Below are positions 5,541 through 11,434 of a DNA stretch of 11,434 nt, one piece after another. The notes under the pieces are model-generated. The model had not been told where the DNA came from. It saw nothing but the letters and a program-made list of their open reading frames with translations, and did not search any database. This DNA comes from an uncultured Clostridia bacterium (GTDB lineage: Bacteria; Bacillota; Clostridia; UMGS1883). Numbering within the stretch: the first letter of the stretch is position 1; each line of letters begins with the position of its first letter. The position numbers were made by a program, and so were the translations under genes. The stretch spans positions 1 through 11,434 of the forward strand of contig CANQKL010000042.1 of NCBI GenBank assembly GCA_947624455.1, read 5' to 3'.

Positions 5541-6980
5541 GTGACTGTTTTTGAGGGAGGATCTCGGACGGACAGCCATAAGCCCAAGGAAGAATGTGGT
5601 GTCTTTGGTATTTTTGCGCGCGATGGACTCGACGTGGCCCAGCTCACCTATTACGGACTGTTTTCCCTGCAGCACAGGGGACAGGAGAGCTGCGGCATAG
5701 CGGTCAGCCACAATCGGGACATAAAGCATTACAAGAACATGGGCCTGGTAAACGAGGTCTTTACGGGCGATGTGTTGAGCCAGCTCAAAGGCGAGATGGC
5801 TATTGGCCACGTCCGCTATTCCACCACCGGCGAGAGCCGGAGGGAAAACGCCCAGCCTTTGGTCACAAAATATGTAAAGGGAGCCTTGGCGATAGCTCAC
5901 AACGGCAACCTGACCAACGGCGACGAGCTGAGAGATCAGTTCGAGAAAAGGGGCTTTATATTTCAGACTACTATTGATTCGGAGGCCATAGCCTACGTTA
6001 TCGCGGGCGAGCGGCTGAACAGCAAAAGCGTGGAGGAGGCCGTTGTAAAGAGTATTCCCCGCATCCACGGGGCGTATTCTCTGCTGGTAATGAGTCCGCA
6101 AAAGCTGATCGCCGCCAGGGACGTTTATGGCCTGCGCCCCCTTTCCATAGGTAAAATAGGAAATTCCTGGGTTTTTGCCAGCGAGACTTGCGCTTTTGAC
6201 GCCGTTGGGGCCGAGTTTGTACGGGACGTGCAGCCGGGCGAGGTCGTGGTCTGCGACCGGGAGAGGGGACTGCTGTCCTTCAAGGATAACTGCCTGAATG
6301 TCCGGCCAAGGATGTGCATATTCGAGTACATTTACATTGCCCGGCCGGACAGTAAAATCGCGGGCATGAGCGTCTATGAGGCGCGGAAAAACGCCGGCCG
6401 TCTGCTGGCCAGGTATTGTCCGGCCGAGGCGGATATAGTTGTCGGCGTTCCTGACAGCGGCCTTGACGCGGCTATCGGATATAGCGAGGAATCTGGCATA
6501 ACCTATGAGCATGGACTGATACGCAACCGATATATGGGCCGAACCTTTATTCAGCCCAGTCAGGAAATGCGGGAGCGCAGCGTCCGGCTCAAGCTCAATC
6601 CTCTGCGGGAGATCGTGGAGGGCAAGCGAGTGGTAATGATAGACGACTCCATGGTTAGGGGAACTACCTGCCGCCGGATAGTGAACACCATGCGATCCGC
6701 CGGAGCGAAGGAGGTTCATATGCGCTTCGCTTCGCCGCCCTTCCTTTATCCCTGCTATTTTGGCACCGACGTTCCTTCTCAGGAGCTTTTGGTGGCTTGG
6801 CGGCGGGATATGGAGGATATCCGGGAAATAATCGGAGCCGACTCGCTGGGTTATTTACCGGTGGAAGCTTTGGGCGAAATGATAAAGGGAGCCGACACCG
6901 GCTGGTGCGATGCTTGCTTTACCGGCAATTACCCCATACCCGTACCCTATGACAAGATACGCGAAGAACGGGGATATTAA
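5541..6980 (+). CDS. purF: Amidophosphoribosyltransferase (glutamine PRPP amidotransferase)
   Basis: It makes phosphoribosylamine from PRPP with ammonia from glutamine, the committed step of purine synthesis. An N-terminal Ntn glutaminase domain carries the nucleophile Cys19 (ECGVFGIF), exposed by removal of a short propeptide, plus LQHRGQES (44-51), GHVRYSTTGES (89-99) and NGNLTN (121-126). The phosphoribosyltransferase domain has the PRPP loop VVMIDDSMVRGTT at 364-376. Four cysteines, Cys259, Cys405, Cys456 and Cys459 (CDAC), match the 4Fe-4S ligands of the Bacillus-type enzyme, so oxygen sensitivity is expected. The GTG start directly follows the purC stop codon and has no ribosome binding site of its own. 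A strong GAGGGAGG lies inside the frame at 5553-5560, and the only start-like codon after it is ACG at 5568. Either start keeps Cys19. The gene ends at a strong terminator. Confidence 0.96.
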   Translation: MTVFEGGSRTDSHKPKEECGVFGIFARDGLDVAQLTYYGLFSLQHRGQESCGIAVSHNRDIKHYKNMGLVNEVFTGDVLSQLKGEMAIGHVRYSTTGESRRENAQPLVTKYVKGALAIAHNGNLTNGDELRDQFEKRGFIFQTTIDSEAIAYVIAGERLNSKSVEEAVVKSIPRIHGAYSLLVMSPQKLIAARDVYGLRPLSIGKIGNSWVFASETCAFDAVGAEFVRDVQPGEVVVCDRERGLLSFKDNCLNVRPRMCIFEYIYIARPDSKIAGMSVYEARKNAGRLLARYCPAEADIVVGVPDSGLDAAIGYSEESGITYEHGLIRNRYMGRTFIQPSQEMRERSVRLKLNPLREIVEGKRVVMIDDSMVRGTTCRRIVNTMRSAGAKEVHMRFASPPFLYPCYFGTDVPSQELLVAWRRDMEDIREIIGADSLGYLPVEALGEMIKGADTGWCDACFTGNYPIPVPYDKIREERGY

Positions 6981-6992
6981 AAGATATAAAGT

Positions 6993-7120
6993 GGGGCTGT
7001 AAAAAATGGCGCAGAACGGCATCGGAACAAGCGTTGCATCGCTTGTTCCGATTTTTTCATAATCGGAACTTGCGATACCGAGCATGCGACGACGCAGGTC
7101 TGCGCCATTTTTTCAGCCCC
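6993..7120. repeat. 128-bp nested inverted repeat between convergent genes
   Basis: The outer arms at 6993-7015 and 7099-7120 are inverted copies that match except for one extra T in the left arm. Each contains GGGGCTG, six A (or T) and TGGCGCAGA. Read on the minus strand, the 9-bp GC-rich stem is followed by six T, so it can terminate transcription from the rhamnosidase side; read on the plus strand it can do the same. Inside are three copies of a 13-base unit (7021-7033, its inverse at 7040-7052, and a variant at 7062-7074). It could be a composite bidirectional terminator or a small MITE-like element. No target-site duplication was seen at its edges. Confidence 0.7.
7021..7057 (+). terminator. 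Intrinsic terminator after purF
   Basis: A perfect 13-bp stem (7021-7033 with 7040-7052) closes a 6-nt loop and runs into six T at 7052-7057. It lies about 40 bp after the purF stop codon, as expected for the end of the purC-purF transcript. Confidence 0.9.
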
Positions 7121-7126
7121 AGGGAC

Positions 7127-7300
7127 TCAGTTGTTGTCATTCCAGCGCTGCCAATATTCATACCCTTCCACGGCGTCGCCGGCGTTTATGTCTATCAGCT
7201 TGGCGTTGGAACGTTCGGCGCTGATGAGGAGTACGCCGGTCATCACGTCTTTTGTTCGAAGGTCTTGCAGCGTTATTTCGGGTGTTTCAAACTTTTTCAT
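7127..7300 (-). CDS. Small hypothetical protein (57 aa) downstream of the rhamnosidase
   Basis: A complete short frame runs from ATG at 7300 to TGA at 7127. It is preceded by GGAGG with a 10-nt spacer and starts 18 nt after the rhamnosidase stop codon, so it is probably translated from the same transcript. The protein begins MKKFETPEITLQDLRTKDVM, has a short non-polar stretch (GVLLISA, 22-28), and ends in an aromatic acidic tail (EGYEYWQRWNDNN, 45-57). It has no cysteine, no signal peptide and no full membrane segment. The opening resembles, from memory, a recurrent class of short clostridial proteins that start MKK(Y/F)E-x-P-E and soon carry a DV(I/M) step; their function is not known to me. 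It could be a peptide precursor or a partner of the enzyme, but neither is shown. Confidence 0.7.
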   Translation of the reverse strand: MKKFETPEITLQDLRTKDVMTGVLLISAERSNAKLIDINAGDAVEGYEYWQRWNDNN

Positions 7301-7318
7301 ATCCGTACTGCCTCCGTC

Positions 7319-10300
7319 TTAAAGCTCAGGCACAAAGTCCGGCTCACTGTAAACGTTGTCGGAATCAAAGGAGCCGATAAAGTCCTGTACATAGTCAAAT
7401 TCTATCGCTTCGAGAACCAGCGTATCTCCGGCCGCCTGCCCGACCGCGCCGCCGAGGATTATCTTGCCGTCCTCGAGAGTTATGCTGGTGTAGACCGCGC
7501 TACTGTCGCCTTCGCCAAAGGCGGAGCCGACCCAAAGCTTGCCCTTGGTACAGATAAAGCCAATGCCAAGGTTGGCGAACTGGGGCTTGATCTCAACGGT
7601 ATTTTCATTGGGCTTTTCCATGAGCCGCCCTCTGACGCTGTCCAGCTCATCAAAGCTTATCAGTCCGCCTTGACCAATGACGGCGTTTGCCTTGGCAAGC
7701 ACGTTCTTGTCCAGTTCCTCGGCCGAGCTGTAGCCGCTGGAGGCTATGTCGTCTATTACCAGCTCATACAAGGTTGTACCCGAAGCGGTGGCGGCGGCTC
7801 TTTTTGCCCCGGAAGCTCCCTTTATAAAGGCGCTCAGCCGGTAAGGCACGTTAGAATTGGTCGGCACAAAGGCGGCGGAAGCCGCGCCATCCTCGGGAGT
7901 TATTTCCGTTTCGCCGTTCGCGCTGGCGTTCTTCCATTCGCCGTTATCCAGATATTCAACGCTGACACAGTATTTTTCATCACCGTTTGCGGCCGTGACG
8001 CCGCTGAAGTCAAGGGCGTATTCAATGGCTAAATCCCCATCCGAAGTGAGGCTGAGATAAGGGACGCTGAACCCGACCGCGCTGACGTCAGCCGTATATC
8101 CCTCGGCCAGGGCCGCGGTGAGCTTTCCGCCGCTGACGGTAAAATCGTAGCCGCCGGACTCCAGGAGGAATTTAGCCTTGAGAACGCCGTTTTGGCGTTC
8201 CATTCCCGTATATGTTACGCCGGGAATGTTGACGAACCCTTTGACGTTCTCGCCGCTGACGGGGAGATACAAAACGGCGGAGGTGTTGGCGGGGATGACC
8301 GCGTGGTATTCGGTCAGAGCGGCGCTTTCGTCGGCTTCCCAACTGGATTCTATAACGCCGTAATACGAGTCGTAGCGTCCGCTTACGGAGCGTATGCGCT
8401 CCTCGTCGTTGTATTGTTCGCCCCGGTCAAGGGTGGGCTGTAGAATGATGTCTTTGAAGCCGTTCGCGGAGTCGATGCCCGCCATGTAGCGGTACATCCA
8501 CTCGGCCACGGAGCCGTAGGCAAAGTGGTTGAAGGAGTTCATTTCCGCGTCGCCAAAGCCTTTGCCCGGGTCGTATGAGTTCCAGCGTTCCCAAATGGTC
8601 GTGGCTCCGGCCTTGACCTCGAAGAGCCAGGAGGGCATTTCGTCGCTTAACAGCAGGTCATAGCTCACATCGGAGCGGCCGACGTCGCTGAGTACCGGCG
8701 TAATGATATTTGACCCCATAAAGCCGACTGCCAGCGTATTTTCGCCATATTGCGCCCTGACGCTGGAGGGATCGGGAGCTTCGTTCTTAATATTCTCTAC
8801 CAGCATGGCGATTGCCTCGTCCCGCATTTCGTCGCCGCTGTACCAGCCCAGCTTGAGCATCCATAATAGAGCGGTTTGGGAGTTGTCCTCTATGACGCCA
8901 GCCTTACCCGCGTTGGCCATAAACAGGCCTGCGTCGCCGCCCATGGAGGAATATATGGCGAGCCTGTGATCCTCACCGGCGGTTGCGCTGTATTCGCCCA
9001 CCTTTTCCCACCTTGTATTGTCGGTGGAAACCTCTATTGTAAAATGTCTCGGGTGGTTGACGCAGACGCCGGGAGTCATGGACTCGTTTTTGTCATAGCG
9101 GCAGAATATTTTGACATTGCTGATATTTTGGACTTCGCCAAGATCAACGGTGACCGATATGGGCGAAGCGGCAATATCGCTGCCGGTATTGGTATTTGAG
9201 CTGTAGCCGTCTGTGCCAGTGTATTTTCCGTCCGTGAGATTGTTAATATGCCAGCCATAATCGTTGAAGGTATTATTAGATTCGGCGGGCTTTCCGGACG
9301 CGTAGTTCGTCGCTTCGTCCTCGCCGTATACCTCCAGCTCCATTATCTGGAGACGGTGTTCTTTGTCATCTGAAGTGCCAGGGCCGGTTTCGGTGGCGGT
9401 GAGCCGCAGGTACTTTGCCTCTGTCGGCTCAAACTCGGCGGAAAGTACATGATTTTCAAAGGTTGGGACGGGAAGCACGGTAACGTCGCCGAGGTCGGTA
9501 AAGGTCACGTATGTTCTTAAATAGGCCTGCTTTTCCCGTTCAAATTTATCACTGTAGTAGGTTTCTTTTTCCTTGTCGCCCAAGATGGCCGCGATTTTGG
9601 TCATGAGCGAGGTGACGTATCCGTAATAGTAGTCGGCCACGATAGAATAGCCCGAGCCTTGGAAAGCAAGCCAGTCCCCGTAGCCGTGCCTGTCCACGTT
9701 CGGAGCCTGATCGGCCCCGCGTTCGTGACTTTCCAAATATTCCATGTAGCGGTTGAGAGCGTCCCAGTTGTCCCTCAGAAATTCCACGTCGCCGGTCTGG
9801 ACAAAATAGGACCAGGCGTTGATCACCTCCGCGTCGCTCCATCCGGTCGCCCAATGACGGAAGTAGCCGCTGAGAGCCAGTACCGACGCCGGAAAGCCGT
9901 CCTTGAGGGTGTTGTCGCTCAAAAGCTCCTGATACCCGTTCAGAAAAGCGGCGCTGTCAAAGTTGTACATCGCCGTTCGGGCAAAGGCCTGGGCGTCGCC
10001 GGTCCAGGCCAGCCGCTCGTCGCGCTGGGGACAGTCGGTTGGTATGGTAAAGAAATTGCTGAGCTGACCGTAAAGAGCGTTCTGGAACAGCTTGTTCACG
10101 TCCCGGTTGTTGGTCTCGATAAAGCCCGTCTGTCGGCTGACCGATGACAGGGCGCGGGAACGAAGGCCGGTTACGGTAACGTCTCCGCCAACGGCCTTGA
10201 GTTCCACGTACTGGTAGCCAAAGAAGCTTACGGTGGGCTGATAGATTTCCTCGCCGGTTCCGGCAAAGGTATAGTGCGTTTCGGAGCGGGCGGCCCGCAG

Positions 10301-11434
10301 GCTCTTGGTGTAGATGCTGCCCTTGGGGCCGCTGGCCTGAGTGGCTCCGTCCCCGACGGCGCTGCCGTCGTTGAGCATTTCCGCAAATTTCATATTCAGC
10401 CCAACGCCTTTGGCCGCGCTGAATTTTATCTCCGGGATCGCGGTCAGGTTCTGGCCCATATTGACCACCATTGTCTGGCCGTCCTTGAGGGTTATGCCAT
10501 TTTCAAACATATCCGCTCCGCTGTATTCGGCCAAAACGTCTATCTCTCCGCCAGGATAGGATGACTGGGCCTTGTTCCCGGTATAGACCACGGCTGAAAC
10601 GGGCCGCTGCTCGAAGTCGTCAACTATCTGTCCGGACATTCCCTTGGATGGACGGATTTCACCGGCATAGGTCACGGTGACAAGGCTGTGAGGATAAAGT
10701 ACGTTGTTCCATACCTCGCCCGCGTAACAGTTGGCTACGGTTTCCCAGAGCTGTCCATCGTCAGATATCTGTATTTCATAGGTCTTGGGGTAGTTGGGGC
10801 AAAGCTCGCCGCTGACCGAGGCGATGCCTGTGCGGCAGACTATGTTTACCGAGGCGACTGCGACAGGCTCCGAAAAGGCAAGATCAACCGTCAGCGGAGA
10901 AGGGAGCGTGAAGCTGGCGGCCCTGGTTTTTGAGAGAATATCGGAGGTATAACCGCTGTCTCCGTCGAGGCCGTAGTCGCCGTCATTTATATTGGTCGTG
11001 CGCCACTGAGTTCCATATTCAAAGGAGTTTTGCGCGGTGACAGCCGCAGTGCGCGCCTGATTTATTCCATTGGAGTCAAAGGCTTCCAGCTCCATTATTT
11101 GGAGCCGAGTCTCGCCGTCGTTGCCGGTTGCCGGGCCGATCTCCGACACAGACAGGCGCATATGCTTCGCCGCCTTTGGGGAAGCGATGACCGTCTTAAG
11201 TATATAGGGGGTATCCTCGCTCCCGGCGGAGCCTACCCAGTTGGCCGTATCGTACCCCGGACTTTGATAGTCGCCAAGGGCCGTGAGGGCGCGGGCGTCG
11301 TAATCTTCGCCGTAATATACGCCGTTTTTTGTAATGGGTCCAGCGAGCGTACCCTTCCAATCAGCGGTGTTTGTGATGATTTTCTGAGTCCCTTTATCGG
11401 TATTTATGACCAGCATGGCCTTGACCGCTGGGCG
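7319..11434 (-). CDS. GH78 alpha-L-rhamnosidase, multidomain, 5' end outside window
   Basis: It should release terminal alpha-L-rhamnose from plant polysaccharides or glycosides. The frame stays open through the right edge (codons for RPAVKA precede the Met at 11416), and the sequence enters mid-domain, so the true start and any signal peptide are outside. Numbering from that Met: N-terminal rhamnosidase domain (about 1-275, with GEDYDAR at 36-42), split by a discoidin-like module (about 82-235); a concanavalin-like domain (about 290-425, NMGQNLTAIPE); and the (alpha/alpha)6 barrel from about 430. The catalytic signature is DCPQRDERLAWTGDAQ (461-476), with Glu467 and Asp474, and the second catalytic Glu is Glu943 in TTIWERW. 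A second discoidin-like module (about 637-820) sits inside the barrel. After about 1100 come some 265 residues I cannot assign. No LPXTG, dockerin or SLH anchor ends the protein. Confidence 0.93.
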   Translation of the reverse strand, partial: RPAVKAMLVINTDKGTQKIITNTADWKGTLAGPITKNGVYYGEDYDARALTALGDYQSPGYDTANWVGSAGSEDTPYILKTVIASPKAAKHMRLSVSEIGPATGNDGETRLQIMELEAFDSNGINQARTAAVTAQNSFEYGTQWRTTNINDGDYGLDGDSGYTSDILSKTRAASFTLPSPLTVDLAFSEPVAVASVNIVCRTGIASVSGELCPNYPKTYEIQISDDGQLWETVANCYAGEVWNNVLYPHSLVTVTYAGEIRPSKGMSGQIVDDFEQRPVSAVVYTGNKAQSSYPGGEIDVLAEYSGADMFENGITLKDGQTMVVNMGQNLTAIPEIKFSAAKGVGLNMKFAEMLNDGSAVGDGATQASGPKGSIYTKSLRAARSETHYTFAGTGEEIYQPTVSFFGYQYVELKAVGGDVTVTGLRSRALSSVSRQTGFIETNNRDVNKLFQNALYGQLSNFFTIPTDCPQRDERLAWTGDAQAFARTAMYNFDSAAFLNGYQELLSDNTLKDGFPASVLALSGYFRHWATGWSDAEVINAWSYFVQTGDVEFLRDNWDALNRYMEYLESHERGADQAPNVDRHGYGDWLAFQGSGYSIVADYYYGYVTSLMTKIAAILGDKEKETYYSDKFEREKQAYLRTYVTFTDLGDVTVLPVPTFENHVLSAEFEPTEAKYLRLTATETGPGTSDDKEHRLQIMELEVYGEDEATNYASGKPAESNNTFNDYGWHINNLTDGKYTGTDGYSSNTNTGSDIAASPISVTVDLGEVQNISNVKIFCRYDKNESMTPGVCVNHPRHFTIEVSTDNTRWEKVGEYSATAGEDHRLAIYSSMGGDAGLFMANAGKAGVIEDNSQTALLWMLKLGWYSGDEMRDEAIAMLVENIKNEAPDPSSVRAQYGENTLAVGFMGSNIITPVLSDVGRSDVSYDLLLSDEMPSWLFEVKAGATTIWERWNSYDPGKGFGDAEMNSFNHFAYGSVAEWMYRYMAGIDSANGFKDIILQPTLDRGEQYNDEERIRSVSGRYDSYYGVIESSWEADESAALTEYHAVIPANTSAVLYLPVSGENVKGFVNIPGVTYTGMERQNGVLKAKFLLESGGYDFTVSGGKLTAALAEGYTADVSAVGFSVPYLSLTSDGDLAIEYALDFSGVTAANGDEKYCVSVEYLDNGEWKNASANGETEITPEDGAASAAFVPTNSNVPYRLSAFIKGASGAKRAAATASGTTLYELVIDDIASSGYSSAEELDKNVLAKANAVIGQGGLISFDELDSVRGRLMEKPNENTVEIKPQFANLGIGFICTKGKLWVGSAFGEGDSSAVYTSITLEDGKIILGGAVGQAAGDTLVLEAIEFDYVQDFIGSFDSDNVYSEPDFVPEL
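8972..9424 (-). other. Discoidin-like module 2, inserted in the GH78 barrel
   Basis: This codes for about residues 665-815 of the visible rhamnosidase. It opens with KYLRLTATETGPG and RLQIMELEVYG, then ATNYASGKPAESNN, NLTDGKYTG, a VDLG strand and FTIEVSTDNTRWEKV. These are F5/8 type C (discoidin) features, probably sugar-binding. The strand that normally closes the fold comes first here. Confidence 0.65.
10712..11173 (-). other. Discoidin-like module 1, inserted in the N-terminal domain
   Basis: This codes for about residues 82-235 of the visible rhamnosidase. It shares order and residues with module 2: KHMRLSVSEIGP, RLQIMELEAF, NINDGDYG, GYTS, VDL, NIVCRTG, C-x-N-x-P and IQISDDGQLWETV. The RLQIMELE coding stretch is nearly identical in DNA between the two copies (about 9334-9352 and 11086-11104). 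This supports an internal duplication or common origin. Confidence 0.65.

Noticed and set aside
4710..6719. 669-codon open frame antisense to purC and purF
   Set aside because: It covers two well-identified enzymes and gives no domain or motif. Long antisense frames are common at this base composition.
7034..8032. 332-codon plus-strand frame opposite the small protein and the rhamnosidase tail
   Set aside because: It begins inside the terminator repeat, has no ribosome binding site I can support and resembles no family. It is a shadow of the minus-strand coding.
11414..11416. Met codon at 11416 as the rhamnosidase start
   Set aside because: The frame continues open to the window edge with family-like residues (RPAVKA) before it, and the domain is already under way. 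The gene is partial.

Overview
The window reads as a chromosomal segment of an anaerobic, probably gut-associated member of the Clostridia (Oscillospiraceae/Ruminococcaceae-like). This is inferred from several things together: strong AGGAGG-type ribosome binding sites, a GSI-alpha glutamine synthetase paired with an ANTAR protein, the DapL route to meso-diaminopimelate, an Fe-S type PurF, and a very large multidomain glycoside hydrolase. No species can be named from the sequence alone.

Layout. Positions 84-6980 hold seven plus-strand genes: a low-molecular-weight protein tyrosine phosphatase; glnA with its own well-formed promoter (580-608); a short ANTAR-domain regulator with a degenerate receiver; dapF; dapL; purC; and purF. 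On the minus strand, 7127-11434 holds a large GH78 alpha-L-rhamnosidase that runs off the right edge, followed 18 bp downstream by a 57-residue small protein gene. The two convergent blocks are separated by a nested inverted-repeat region (6993-7120). It contains a classic intrinsic terminator for the purF side and an outer stem that can serve the other direction.

How the genes fit together. The plus-strand block has a nitrogen theme. GlnA makes glutamine, PurF uses glutamine as its ammonia donor, and DapL uses glutamate as amino donor to make LL-diaminopimelate. DapF converts that to the meso form for peptidoglycan and lysine, and PurC acts later in the same purine pathway as PurF. The ANTAR protein is the obvious candidate regulator. 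Its receiver half has lost the phosphoacceptor aspartate, and its ribosome binding site lies in a hairpin that starts on the glnA stop codon, which suggests translational coupling to glnA. The minus-strand block is a plant-polysaccharide or glycoside degradation unit.

The points most worth checking are: the small protein after the rhamnosidase; the rhamnosidase architecture, with two related discoidin-like modules, one inserted in the catalytic barrel; the SD-sequestering hairpin before the ANTAR gene; the nested repeat at 6993-7120; and the odd start region of purF. No CRISPR array, tRNA, rRNA, transposase or obviously new multi-gene system was seen.
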